Program-made: the position numbers and the translations under genes | Assembly (NCBI GenBank): GCA_022495995.1 | Contig: JAFEMH010005404.1 | Location: 62,001 to 126,000, forward strand | Reading direction: 5' to 3' | DNA from: Adenophora triphylla var. japonica | Lineage: Eukaryota > Streptophyta > Magnoliopsida > Asterales > Campanulaceae | DNA: 64,000 nt | Part shown: positions 1 to 10,960 of the stretch, piece after piece | Numbering within the stretch: the first letter of the stretch is position 1 | How the letters are laid out: each line of letters opens with the position of its first letter | The notes under the pieces: model-generated | Database searches by the model: none | What the model saw: the letters and a program-made list of their open reading frames with translations, nothing else | Told to the model about the DNA's origin: nothing

Positions 1-1160
1 CAGAAGCTGATGAACTAGCCTCTGAAAGAAAATTTGAAAAGAGGAGTTTTACTCATCCAAAAAATAAAGTAAAAATATGTCTGAAAAGCTCTGGATTTTG
101 TCTACAAAAAGTGTTTTGTAGTCAACACCAAATTCCAAGTTCATCTGTGTCCAAAAGTTAAAATAATGGACTGAGGTCTGGGAAAATTGCTACTGGACAG
201 CAACTTCCCAAGAAGGAGAATATGATTTTAAAGGGGGTTTTGCATCCATGCTTGTCCCCATTTCCCTAGGTTTTGGTTAGTGATCACTAGACATTTTAGT
301 GGTGAATCAACTATACCAAACCATCCTTGGGGTACATTAGGACTAAGCATTTCATTTGCTTGGGAAGGGGATTTTTATCCTTTGAAAATGAGATTTTATG
401 CTTGAAAATGGTTTTTAGGGTTTTGAAAATGAGTTTTCTTTGCAAGAAAGTAAGAGAACTTGAAAATAATTTTGATCTTTGTAGAAGATCATCCATGGAG
501 ATGGTCTTCCATGGTGATCTTCTTAGATCTAGAGCAAGAAGATGAAAGAACTACATTTTGTAGTTTGCAAATGCATGCATGGTTGAGATTTAGGGTTAGG
601 AGAAGGAGGGTTTACCAATCTTCCTTGTGTTCTTGAGTGTTTGGCTTGTATGTATGAGTGTTTAGGGCTTTAATATGAGAGTGAGTGGATGAGTATGAAT
701 TGGGAAAGATTGGAGAGAAAATGGTGACAATTCAAGTGAATTCTCACCGTTTTCTCTCTATATTTCGCCGTAGGTTCGGTGCAAAATGTGTTGTGGCTCC
801 TTATTTTTGTGACTCGGAGGGCTCAATTTATAGCCCTCCCGAGATGACAAACTCATCCGCGCGGATGGGAACCCTCGCCGTGCACTGTTCATTAAATGCA
901 GCTCCAAACTTTGGACAAGAGGAATATTTCTTTTTGAAATTCAAATTAAGCAACGCTTATGTTTCCAAAGATTTCTATTTATGGTTTTCTTCTTTTGTTT
1001 TTCTTTTGAGATTCTTTTTAAGGTTTAACCTTAAATTACAATGCCCATTTTACCCTCACTTTGTTAGAAAAGTTAGGATTGTTAGGAATTGTTAGAAATG
1101 TTATAACTTTCATTAATTTTCTAACGAAAATTCTAACAAGCTCAAATTGGAGCACTTACA
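1..1160 (-). repeat. 3' LTR of the Tat/Ogre element (left part cut by window edge)
   Basis: Matches the right LTR almost base for base, with an offset of 17119 at its start and 17126 at its end, so there are only a few small indels between the two LTRs. It ends in CTTACA at 1160, where similarity to the right LTR stops. About 570 bp of this LTR lie before the window. The short ORFs seen here on both strands recur identically in the other LTR and are not genes. Confidence 0.92.
854..867. promoter_or_regulatory. TCCGCGCGGA dyad in the 3' LTR
   Basis: CATCCGCGCGGATG is a perfect 14-bp palindrome in a region of otherwise modest GC. The same sequence is at 17973-17986 in the 5' LTR. Confidence 0.6.
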
Positions 1161-1506
1161 AGAGCCCTCGGCGACGGCGCTTTCGAAGGAAGCGAGGTCG
1201 TCGATAAGAGTAAGGCTCCATATTTGGCGGGATGATCGAGTGATCGGGTGGCTAAACCTAGCGATAGGCTACCTACGTATCCCGAATGGGAATCAAGCTG
1301 CCGTAGTTCGGGTCTTTGACTCGGAGATGATGGCGTTTTAGGTGCCTCGAACCCGATGAACGAGTTCTCGCAATGGTTCTTTGGAAAGAAACTCTGCTGG
1401 GATAAGAGATGACCATTTTCGGTCGATGGTTATCCGCTTGGCCGGGGATAGGAATGACCATTTTCGGTCTCGCTGGGATGATTGCGATTTATCGCTTTCC
1501 TAGTGA

Positions 1507-1752
1507 TAGCGTCTTAGGTGCCTCAAACCTTGGAGATGGCGTTTTAGGTGCCTCAACCTTGAAGATGGCTTTTAGGTGCCTCTGACCTTGATGATGATGG
1601 CGTTTTAGGTGCCTCGAACCTTGGAGATGGCGTTTAGGTGCCTCGGACCTTGGTGATGGCGTTTCGGGTGCCTCGGACCTTGATGATGATGGCTTTTAGG
1701 TGCCTTGGACCATGGAGATGGCGTTTAGGTGCCTCGAACCTTGATTTGAAAT
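1507..1752. repeat. tandem array of about 35-bp units near the 3' LTR
   Basis: Seven or eight imperfect units built on GATGGCGTTTTAGGTGCCTC followed by GAACCTTG, with variable GATGATGAT insertions. On the element's coding strand it lies downstream of the cargo genes, where Ogre-like elements often carry tandem repeats. A flanking motif (GGCTACCTACGTATCCC) occurs on both sides, at 1266 and 1825. Confidence 0.85.
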
Positions 1753-1998
1753 GGCCTTTCGTGGACTTCGTCTCCGCCGAAGGAGAGGGTGACCATTTTG
1801 GTCGAGGGGCTGGACCTAATGATAGGCTACCTACGTATCCCTAGTGGGAATCAAGCCCTTTCGTAGTTCGAGTTTTCCTCGAAACTTCGCTGGCTTTTGG
1901 GATTCCGTTAGCTTTGCTGGGGATTTCGTTAGCCTTTGCTGGGGAAAAAATTGGACGTATTCGTCTGGGAAATCGGTCTTACGTTTGACTGCCGTTGG

Positions 1999-2790
1999 AT
2001 GATTTTGATGAAAGATACGGGATCTCGTTATCTTTCTCGAGGAGATCGGTCTTACGTTTTACTGCCGGGGAAGATTTTGATGAAAGATACGGGATCTCGT
2101 TATCTTTCTCAGGGCACTCGGTCTTACGTTTGATCACGGGGATGATTTTGATGAAAGATACGGGATCCGTTATCTTTCTCGGGCACTCGGTCTTACGTTT
2201 GACCGCCGGGGTGATTTTGATGAAAGATACGGGATCTCGTTATCTTTCTGGGCACTCGGTCTTACGTTTACCGCCGGGGATGATTTTGATGAAAGATACG
2301 GGATCCGTTATCTTTCTCGGGGCACTCGGTCTTACGTTTGACTGCCGGGGAAGATTTTGATGAAAGATACGGGATCTCGTTATCTTTCTCGGGGCACTCG
2401 GTCTTACGTTTACCGCCGGGTGATTTTGATGAAAGATACGGGATCTCGTTATCTTTCTCGGGTCACTCGGTCTTACGCTTTACCGCCGGAAGATTTTGAT
2501 GAAAGATACGGATCTCGTTATCTTTCTCGGGCACTCGGTCTTACGTTTTACCGCCGGGGTGATTTTGATGAAAGATACGGATCTCGTTATCTTTCTCGGG
2601 CACTCGGTCTTACGTTTACCGCCGTGGAAGATTTTGATGAAAGATACGGGATCTCGTTATCTTTCTGGGCACTTGGCCTTACGTTTTACCGCCGGGATGA
2701 TTTTGATGAAAGATACGGGATCTCGTTATCTTTCTCGGGGCACTCGGTCTTACGTTTTACCGCCGGAAGGATTTTGATGACAAGGGGCCG
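1999..2790. repeat. tandem array of about 69-bp units, roughly 12 copies
   Basis: GATTTTGATGAAAGATACGG recurs at about 2001, 2073, 2144, 2213, 2282, 2353, 2422, 2492, 2561, 2630 and 2698. A degenerate last unit is at 2770. Each is followed by CTCGTTATCTTTCTC, CACTCGGTCTTACG and CCGCCGGGG. Units differ by one-base indels, so no reading frame runs through; the apparent ORFs of 93-160 codons here are repeat artefacts. Confidence 0.92.
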
Positions 2791-2885
2791 ACTTTGGTTA
2801 ACTTTGGTTAACTCGTCAAGTCGGGACCGAATTGCGTAGTCCCGAAATTTTAAGGGGCAAAAGGGTCATTTTGACCCTTGCAATC

Positions 2886-2901
2886 CTATCCGCGCGGATA
2901 G
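2886..2901. promoter_or_regulatory. TCCGCGCGGA dyad upstream of the first antisense cargo gene
   Basis: A 16-bp perfect palindrome (CTATCCGCGCGGATAG) about 167 bp before the ATG at 3068. The same 10-bp core occurs before the second cargo gene and in both LTRs. It could be a shared control element; no function is shown. Confidence 0.5.
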
Positions 2902-3067
2902 GAGCCGAAAGTCGTGGGTATTAATTAGGGCCAACGCCCTTTTCTTCTTCCCCATTCAGCTTTTGAAATTGTCTCGCAATTACGAGAGAGAAAGAGAGAA
3001 CCGAGGAAGGAAGCCATTTTTGGCCAAAAATCTTCAAAAATCCTCCGTTTTCTTCGATTTTTGAGCA

Positions 3068-5905
3068 ATGGAACACGGGAAGACGTTTTTCAAGGCCAAG
3101 GACGTGGCCCGGTGGCGGAGAGACGATTGGAGCTCGTCCGGATGAGGAGGCATTACAATCTTTCGCAATCGATTGCGGAGGAGCCCTACCCCGATGCTTG
3201 GCAACATTGGGCTTCGGATTCGAATCTCCGAACGGTATACTTTGAAACCCTTTGATCCCTTTGTTGATTTCTTGTTTGAAATTTGAATTTTAGGTGATTT
3301 TTGAAAATTTTTTTTTGAAATTGAATATTGATGTTCATTGTCTTTGAATCTTGATGATTATGTGAGTAACCCAAAAGGTGCATTTTGCTTGGGAAAAAGA
3401 ATTTGGCATTTTCGCCATTTTTTTTTTTTTAAATTCGAAAATTGCATGTGAAAATTCGAAAATTGTGAATTTTTTTTTTTTTGAAATTGAATATTGCATG
3501 TTGATGATGATGATTTTTTTTGAAATTGAATATTGATATTGATGAATGATGCAATGCATGCATTTTGTTTGGAAAGAATGGGCATTTTGCCAATATGGGA
3601 TGTATGTATGTTTAGGATATATTTTTTTTTTGAAAAGTGGGACGGATTTTTCCTCCCGTTGTATGTAAGATGGATGATATGCATGTATGCATTTTTTTTT
3701 TTGATGGATGGTATGCATGTTATTTTATGAAAATTTTTTACTTGGTAGGAATGCATTGGGATTTGCCGAAAACCGTTTTCTTTTATGCGAGAAAAATGGG
3801 GCTATGCTCTATCAGATGCCGTTATGCTGTCGAAATTTTTTTTTTTTAATGCATGTGTATGCTTTCTTTTTTTTTGTGCAAATGCAAATGCAATTTTTTT
3901 GACATTTTCTCTTTTTTTTTTTTTGCAGGGCGGAAACCGTTTTGTGACGGAGCAGCTGAACAAAATGAAGACTCGAGGATCGGTGGAGTCCGTGGTTGAC
4001 TTGTGGGATCGGCTTCCGGATGCGGGCCGAGGAGCTTTGCCGAGTCCGAGACGCATTGTTGTTGAGACGGGGCTCGGGAGTTCGTTGAGTGCTTGAGGGG
4101 CCGGTCAAGTTCCCTAAGAGCAAGGGTTTGATGTTTGCTCGGGCGCAAAGATCGTGGGACGCGACCCACACCTTTCACTTCTTCCGAGGCGAGGCTACGG
4201 TTACGCCCTCCGATTACGCTCGCGATTACGGGCCCGTCCTTTAATGGACGCAGATTGAGTGGCGGGACGGCTATAGCGATGCCGATCTACGTGCTCTTCT
4301 GGGATTTTCCCCTATTCCTAAAAAGGGGATGGGGATGGAGTATGCGGTGGTCTACGGGAAGATTGTGGAGACCATTGTGAGTTACGAGGCCGGGAGGAGA
4401 GGATAGGCGCCGATCGATTGCTGTGGCCTTCTTGTGGTTTGCCTTTTCGAGCACCCTCTTTGGGCATGCCGAGGGGACGGCGGTCTTTGCCTTGCCGAGG
4501 TCCTTGGAGGACATGGAGACGGCCGGAGATGTCTCGTGGGGAGAGGCCTGGCCGGGCAGAGCTTTACTTTGTTTCCGATAGGTACAAACTAAGGTCATGA
4601 GCTCTTTCAGTACCGCTTCGAGTTTGCCCCGGAGGTATAAGCTCTCTTTTTGCTTTCCCCTCTTTTTTTTTTAGCACACACTTTTCTTTCGCATTGGATT
4701 GATTTTATTTTTACCTTTCGCAGTATGGGCGTTGGAGTTTTTTCACGTCACGGTGTGGCGACACTGCGGAGTACGTCGGGCGTATCCGGCCATGCAGCCT
4801 TGGTCCAAGCATGCCCGGAGAAGATAAGCTCCAGGGGGCGTACGACCCTCGTGTACGCGGATTGCCTTCCTTTGACGGAGGCCGAGACAGATGAGGGGAT
4901 GATATTCTTCCCCCGGGATCGCTGAGGTGGCGCACCAAGGGCGCCGAGATCCGGACCGTGGCAATGGAGGATTTTGAGAGGTCCGACTCGCGATGCATAT
5001 TATCCGGGAGAGAGGGTGACGCGCCAAAGATGGCGTGAATTCGCCTGAGGACACCAGCTGAGCCTCCCGCCGATATGATGCACTCCGAGCGATCGGTCCG
5101 TGACTGGGATGATTACCGAGCCGGCCAGACTTCTGATTTCGTGGCGATTGAGCCATATGCGACATTCGTCTGAGGAGGCCGAGGATGCCTCAGTCCCGGA
5201 TAGGAGGGGCTTGGGATCCCGCGGTACCCTCGGACGGATTTTTCCTATATCCAGATGGGGTCCGATTGAGGGTGCAGATCCCTCACCTCGAGCGGCTTCC
5301 ACGAGCTTTCCGCCTCGTCCGGTAATGAAGGTATGGCTTTTTACGCTTCGCCTCTTCCTTTCTTTCTTTTGTTTCATCATCTTTAGCATCACTTCCTTTT
5401 TTGACGCTTTTGCTTTTGTGCGCTCGGAGGTGGTCGTCGAGAAGCCGACGAAGCAAGTGATCGGGGCCAAGAGATTCATCAGAGGATGGTCGCTTGCGGG
5501 GCTCCTCAGCTAGAGCGAGGCGACCACGGCCGGCGCCCGTCGACGGAGGCTTCCCTATTCGCTCGTAGACTTCTTCAGTAGACTCCTCTGTCTCCTCTCC
5601 TTGATCCCCGCGCGGTGCCGCTTCGGATCACGTCATTCTCGGGATCCACACGGGCAGGGACACGTCTGGGCAAAGATGGCGGGTCGTCTTCGTACGTCCG
5701 TGAGTCCGACGCCTTCACCTTCGGATACGATTTTTTCGCAGATCTCGCTTGCCCTATCGTAGCGTACCGGTTGGTCCCGACGAGCCTCTTTCTCGGAGAC
5801 GAGGACGATTCTCGAGCCCGAGATTTTCGTGGCTCCCGAGGAGGCGGGCCCGAGTCGCAAGAGGGGCCGGGGCGTACATCGGGCACCGGAGACTCCGATT
5901 GATTT
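3068..5905 (+). pseudogene. second antisense cargo gene, degraded plant-mobile-domain-like, with intron
   Basis: The first ATG context is at 3068. A first block reads LELVRMRRHYNLSQSIAEE and DAWQHWASDSNLRT, then a likely intron runs from the GT after AACG near 3234 to TTTTTGCAG at about 3929. The second exon reads FVTEQLNKMKTRGSVESVVD and, after a frame change, THTFHFFRGEATVTPSDYA at about 4170-4220. It then reads WRDGYSDADLRALLGFSPIP and EYAVVYGKIVETIVSYEA. The THTFH...GE.TVTP core resembles the plant mobile domain, where the usual form is THTFHLPxGEMTIT. A second candidate intron of pyrimidine-rich sequence is near 5330-5425. Stops and frameshifts are frequent, so it is not translatable now. 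The call as PMD-like rests mainly on the one motif. Confidence 0.5.
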
Positions 5906-6273
5906 TTTTTTTTTTTTGAGATTTGAGATTGAGATTTAGATTTGTACAGCCTTATGTACATTTTTTTTTTTTCTTTTTTTTTATGGATGTAATAATTTAG
6001 GATTTTATTGATGTTTGTTTGTTTTTTTTTTATGCACACTCTTTTTTTTTTTTAGGAATGTAATAATTTAGGATTTTATTTTATGAATGCAATGCGATGA
6101 ATGCAAAGTGTTGCATGAGCCTTGGTTTTTTTTTTTTTTTGCAAGGGTGTTTGGTATATGGACTGGTTTGGGGGGGTTTTTTTTTGCACAGGTTTCGAGC
6201 AACCGGGACGGAATATTCCTCTTTTGATGTAGCAAACTTGACTGTTGCAGAATTTTTCTGGCCGTGACAATCA

Positions 6274-6287
6274 TGTCCGCGCGGATA
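6274..6287. promoter_or_regulatory. TCCGCGCGGA dyad upstream of the DUF7745-type cargo gene
   Basis: Core TCCGCGCGGA at 6276-6285, about 127 bp before the ATG at 6412, in a context (TGTCCGCGCGGATAGGGGC) close to that before the other cargo gene. The stretch 5905-6270 between the two cargo genes is T-rich and holds no gene I can see. Confidence 0.5.
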
Positions 6288-6411
6288 GGGGCAAACTTTC
6301 CGACATTGTCCTTTAATTTTGGTTCGCACTGGTCTTGCTTTATTTCAAATTCAAATATCCTCTTCAACCTCCAAATTCAAACAGCCATTTTCGGGAGAAA
6401 GAGAGAAAAAC

Positions 6412-7950
6412 CATGGAAAACTTTAGAAAAGCTCCATCAAAATTGTCCCAAGAATCCCAAATGTCATTCTTCAACAAGTTCAAGGATTGGTCCCGGGAGA
6501 TTATGCATGAGAGGAGGTCCTTCTTTGAAGAAAGGTACAAGGTGAGGTGCTTATGGTCTCTCAATGAATTGGTTCCGGACTACGACCTCTTGAGAGCTTC
6601 TTCATCATTTTGGGACACTAGAAGGCATGTCTTTTGCCTTTCCTTCAACGAGATTGTTCCGACTGTGGAAGAATTTCGGGCCTTGCTTGGAGGTCCTGAG
6701 GTGGAAGAGATAGCGTTCCTTTGCCCTGAGGGGCTTCTTTTGTTGACAGATTGTGCGTCCTCCTTCATCTTTCCCCTGAGGAAGCGCAAGGTATGATCCG
6801 CGGTCCCGATCATTTCGATATTTCCGGTCTTCCCAACAGATTTAGTGGGCCTAGGCTTGGTGGATGATGCCTATTGGGATGCCTTTGCACTTTGTATGTT
6901 TGGCACCCCGTTCATGGTCTATTCCTTCGATCTCGCCATCGGTCTTTGCCGGATGTTGTCGTTCACCGTCGCCCGGCGTAGATGTCGTTCCTTTGATTTG
7001 GGGGAGACTTTTCATGCTCTTGATAGGTCAAGCTACCTAAGACGGTATATGCACTGGGCAGCCCGTTTCTCTTGACCCCGTGGCCGATGGAGCGCTTGGG
7101 GATTCTTCGGGAAACTCCCGACATGATCAAGCCTCGACATTTGCCAGAGGGGGTTGCAGCTGGATTTTGGTGATCGTGGCTCGTGGGAGCGCTGGATAGC
7201 CGGTCTCCGTACAGCAGGATATCGATGGTCGTGCCTTGTTGGCGGGTGGAGACTCGCAGAGTGCTTCAGATGGGTCTCCCGTGGTCATGCTTCCGGGCTT
7301 TCTCACCCAGCCTTCTATATTCCGGCTTTAGTCCCGAGACAGCTTGGCTTGGAGCAGTTCCTTTGGAGGGCTTTGATGATATAGCCACCGTGGTGGTGGC
7401 TCCTGCTTCCATGGATGATCCCTCGTTGTTTCCATTTCTTTCCCGAGCGTGGAGGTATGATGCCTTTCCTCCTGGGTTATCCTCGCGTCCGAGACCGGTG
7501 TTCCCGACCACTTGTACTGGATTGGTATGAGAGGCATCCGGGAGAGACTCAGTGGCTATTTTGAGACTGCGCGTGAGGCCATTGTGGGTGCGGAGGACCC
7601 GACCAAGTTTCGAGAGGAGGAGGGCCGAGGCGAGGGCCAACCCTCATGACAGAGCGGAGACGCCGTGACCGATTATGAGGCTTACGTCAAGAGACAGGAG
7701 AGGAGGGCTCCTATGCTACCGCCTAGGTTACAGAGATGAGGGATGACGCTAGTGGCTACTAAGGCCCCGACAGAGGCCGGTTTGATAGACCCCGTCCCTA
7801 TACTCGCAGCTTGGTAGGAGAAACACCGACATCTTTCCCGTGCTCGTAAAAGAAGACTCGAAGGGGGAAGAAGAGGGGAGAGGCCAAGCACGAGTGGCTT
7901 GGAGTGACTCGAGGTTTCCGAGTATCCCTTTCTTGTCATGGCGTACACAT
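6412..7950 (+). pseudogene. antisense cargo gene with DUF7745/plant-mobile-domain-like product, frameshifted
   Basis: Lies on the strand opposite to gag-pol, between integrase and the 3' LTR. The opening frame (6412-6796, MENFRKAPSKLSQ) contains FFEERYKVRCLWSLN, LLRASSSFWDTRRHVF and IVPTVEEFRALLGG. The spacing FWD...F...PTxEEYxxLLG is what I know from DUF7745, a family related to the plant mobile domain and common in plant transposons. After a frameshift near 6790-6845 the next block reads YWDAFALCMFGTPFMVYSFD (to 7075). Further blocks at 7154-7384 include FYIPALVPRQLGLEQFLW. At least three frame changes make it a pseudogene. Its cellular role is unknown. Antisense extra ORFs in this position are known for Tat-lineage elements such as Grande. 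Confidence 0.68.
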
Positions 7951-8242
7951 TAGTTTGATTATGTATCTTAGTTTCTTTTTAGCAGTTGCCGCTTGTAGGA
8001 ATGAATCGGGCTTAGACTCATCAAAGAGCTTTTAATTTGTAATGAATATTTGAATTGCTTTAGAGTTTTTCGAGACGCTTTCATGGTCTCGATCAATTGT
8101 ATTGATGCCAAAGTATGACTTTTTATTTGTGCTTTAGACCGAACCGTTTCCGCCGCCTACGTTCCCTCATTTTGAGGAGCTCAGTCTTCGTAGTTCAACC
8201 TCGGTGAACTCTTTTTTTGTTTGTTGTTTTTTTTTTTAGTGC

Positions 8243-8434
8243 AACCCTGTTTTTTACCTAGGCCGCCCTTTTCGGGTTTCTAACCTAGTTGGGTATTACT
8301 CTTTTAGCACTTTTCCTTTTTTTCTTGTTTTTTTTTTGTTTTTTTGTTTTTTTTTTGTTTGGTGCAACCTCGTTTTTTACCTAGGCCGCCCTTTTCGGGT
8401 TTCTAACCTAGTTGGGTATTACTCTTTTAGCACT
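8243..8434. repeat. 73-bp direct duplication in a T-rich spacer
   Basis: The block containing TTACCTAGGCCGCCC, TTTTCGGGTTTC and TAACCTAGTTGGG occurs at about 8243-8315 and again at about 8362-8434 with two or three differences. The copies are separated by a run of T and G. It lies between integrase and the 3' end of the antisense cargo gene. The stretch 7950-8500 has no gene I can see. Confidence 0.8.
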
Positions 8435-8502
8435 CTTTTTTTGTTTTTCTTCTCTTTTTTTTTTTTCTTTTTTTTTTACGCGTAGTATCTCGCGCAGCCT
8501 TG

Positions 8503-9305
8503 TCACCATTCACTCTGGGTGTACAAAGGGATTCCCGTCGAGGTCTCGCGAGTTGCATGGCTCCTCCGGAGAAGATCTTCCGGACGACATATGGCCCGAC
8601 CTGCATGTGCTCCCATTTTCCGAGGGGTTGATACTGACCGGGGCTTTTCTTTAAAACGAGATCCCCTTCTCGGATTTCCCGATGCTTTACTTTCTTGTCG
8701 AAGGCTCGCCATTCTTCCCCGGTAGGCTCGGATGTGTTCCATGGCCTTCACGGCGTTCATCTAGTAGGGCCAATTCGTCATGGCGACTCGGAGCCATTCG
8801 ACCTCGTTGATCCGGCTTTCCAGAAGATACCTGAGCGAGGATCTCTAGCTCGATTGGGAGTACGGCTTCCATTCCGTATGTGAGGGCAAACGGTGTTTCC
8901 CGCCTGCCGTTCGACCGATGTTCTCGTAGCCCCGAGTGCCATGTGTAACTTCTCGGGCCAATCTCGCCTGATGCCCATTTTCCTGATGATATTTTCCAGA
9001 GTCTTGTTTGCCGCCTCGACGGCTCCGTTGGTTTGGGGCCCGTAGGGAGATGACTTGTGACGGGTTATTCGGAATTCCGCTGCCAGCTTTTTCGCATTCC
9101 CTTCGAAGTGGGATCCATTATCTCGAGATGATTTCGCCGGCAACCCGTATCTGCACATGATGTTTTCTTTGATGAAGAGGGCTACTTTCCTTGAGTTGAG
9201 GATTTTGTAGGACTTTGCAGAGCATCCTTTCCGATTCCTTCGAAGAAATCACCAATCTGCGTCTCTTTAGGCTCTTCCGCAGTTCCCAAATTCACACTCG
9301 TCAAA
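8503..9305 (-). pseudogene. deletion-fused pre-RT segment plus integrase core and C-terminus
   Basis: The minus strand at 9300-9220 reads LTSVNLGTAEEPKETQIGD, the segment just upstream of reverse transcriptase in Tat elements. Immediately after it (about 9218) the frame continues as integrase: YKILNSRKVALFIKENIMC, then RYGLPAKSSRDNGSHF, SSPYGPQTNGAVEAANK and RRDWPEKLHMAL. The Asp of RDNGS and the Glu of AVEAANK are the second and third residues of the DDE triad. The first Asp and the zinc-binding domain are absent, as are all of RT and RNase H. The integrase C-terminal part (MEAVLPIELEI at about 8872, then KAMEHIRAYRGRMAS at about 8750) follows in shifted frames. Integrase inserts element DNA into chromosomes; this copy cannot. 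Confidence 0.8.
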
Positions 9306-9710
9306 ATCTCTTCGGCAGCTTGGGCTCGATTTTCCTCTTTCCGGACAACCTGCTTAAAGATTATTTTTTTTTGTTGTTTGATTTTTTTGTTTAATGTGTC
9401 TGCTTCTTTATCTAATGAATTATTATTAAAAAAAAAATTTTATTAATTAATTCATCATTAGTTAAAGTGGCAATCGAGGGATACCCGGAAAGGTTCGTCA
9501 TTTCATTGAAAACGAAAAGGAATACAGTGCTTGCTACAGACTTGTAGTCTTCGTGCGTAAGGCCGCTCTGACGACCCTAGAGACTCGATCTTAACAAAGA
9601 GAGACTGGGAGGACTTGTCCTAGATTGACACAAAGGGACGGGGACCAATCCAAGCTTGGTGATCATTTCTTCCTTGGTCGCGGACGGGCCCGAGAGGTTT
9701 TCCCAATTTC

Positions 9711-10303
9711 TTAGCGGCTTTCTTTGTTGGTGGCCTCATGACTCGGGAACCGTGGCCGTTTTTGTTTTCCTTTCTCAATTGCCGCTATCATCTCTTGGAC
9801 CGAGCCGAGATCAATCAGGTCCGGCACCTGGACTTCTTCTTCGAACAATTGCTGCATAACTGCACCATCCCAATCATCTCGAGGGAAATTCCGTGGCCTT
9901 AGCTTTTGGTGCGTCACAATTCGAATTCGGGTTTCGGATCTTCCCGGGCAATCGGGTTTGTGGTGGTAAGCTTCTCGAACTGCTCCACCAGTCGTCGCAC
10001 GTCTCTAAAGGTATACTCACTCTTCATGGTAGTGGCGGTCCCGTGTATCTTGGGCAGGTCTAGGAACATTCTACGGACCGGGTTAGCCTTGGTTCCTCTA
10101 AACTTGTTGAGGCTATCCCGTAGCTTTAGCCATCCCGCCGTAGGAGTGGGCTCTGTGATGTTTCCCGGTTGTGTGGGACCCTTTACAAAGTAGTCGGCCA
10201 AATTAGGACCGAAGGGGAGAGATTTAGGGTTGTCGACCGGGACCTTTCCCGTGGCGGCTTCAAATCTTTTTCCTTTTGCAAAGGTCCACCGAGGAGGCCT
10301 CAT
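9711..10303 (-). pseudogene. post-protease segment of retrotransposon pol, unknown domain
   Basis: Two minus-strand open stretches are joined almost without a gap: 10303-9914 (begins MRPPRWTFAKGKRFEAATG) and 9917-9711 (begins MTHQKLRPRNFPRDDWD). They lie between the protease and the pre-RT segment, in the right order and strand for pol. I recognise no catalytic domain. Ogre elements are known to have an intron between protease and RT. A plausible acceptor, TTTAAGCAG followed by GTTGTCCGG, occurs at about 9345 on the minus strand, so 9345-9700, which includes an AT-rich stretch, may be intron. Confidence 0.45.
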
Positions 10304-10489
10304 ATCCCGTGCCGTGGCGAGTATTCTGTCCTTTCACCTCGATGAGTTTGTGAGTTCCTTGTTGGTGCTTTCCTGCATCGAGGCCAGGTAGATAGCTCAC
10401 TTTTCTCATCATTTTCAAGACCGGTGGGATTTTATCCCGAGTGACCGTCGATCTATGTTGCACACTTGGGCCTTGGGAGGCTCGACCGT

Positions 10490-10960
10490 GAAGCCCGTTA
10501 GCATGTGACCTTCCTCGTCATGTTTGATTTCCAGAAATAGGTATTCCGCCCGTATCTCGTGCCTCCAAAGTGACTAAATCTCCGTAAATGGTCGTCGGAT
10601 CCCCATTCGAGACGAATTTCACACCTTTGGTGGAGGCTTGAGGCGACCCCTTTGACTTGATGGAGCCAAGGTCTTCCCAGCGGGGGCATTGAAAGTAATC
10701 GGGATGTCGATAACCCTGGAATTCCACAGGTATCAATTTACGTCCAGAACCGAGAGGTCTAAAGTGGCGACTCCAAGGATGCTCGGGATGTTGAGTCGTA
10801 AGCTTTGAGCGTGAGAGAAGAAGGCTTCAAGTACGTAGTCTTGATATCAAGCAAGCTCATGATCTTTGCGGGAAGAATGTTCATTCCGGACCCATTATCA
10901 ACCGAGGACCCGAGGAGGCGTCGATTCATCCAGTGGGTGTGATGAAGAGAGGCTCGTTAT
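10490..10960 (-). pseudogene. retrotransposon aspartic protease remnant
   Basis: The minus strand at about 10930-10870 reads SVDNGSGMNILPAKIMSLLD. This matches the D-[ST/N]-G active-site neighbourhood of Tat/Ogre retropepsins, where the Asp of DNGS is the catalytic residue. Downstream, about 10800-10500, broken frames match the usual continuation (KPSSLTLKAYDSTSRASL, then the GRPWLH region). At least two frameshifts separate these blocks. The role would be cleavage of the Gag-Pol polyprotein. The interval 11000-12950 on the minus strand is Gag-Pol linker-like, with short open frames in all phases and no domain I recognise. Confidence 0.65.

Noticed and set aside
1995..2839. ORFs of 93-160 codons
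   Set aside because: They follow the 69-bp array in shifting frames (DERYGSRYLS repeats) with no start context or domain.
3335..3902. ORFs of 60-132 codons on both strands
   Set aside because: They read T- and A-rich intron sequence (runs of Lys or Phe) between the two readable exons of the antisense cargo gene.
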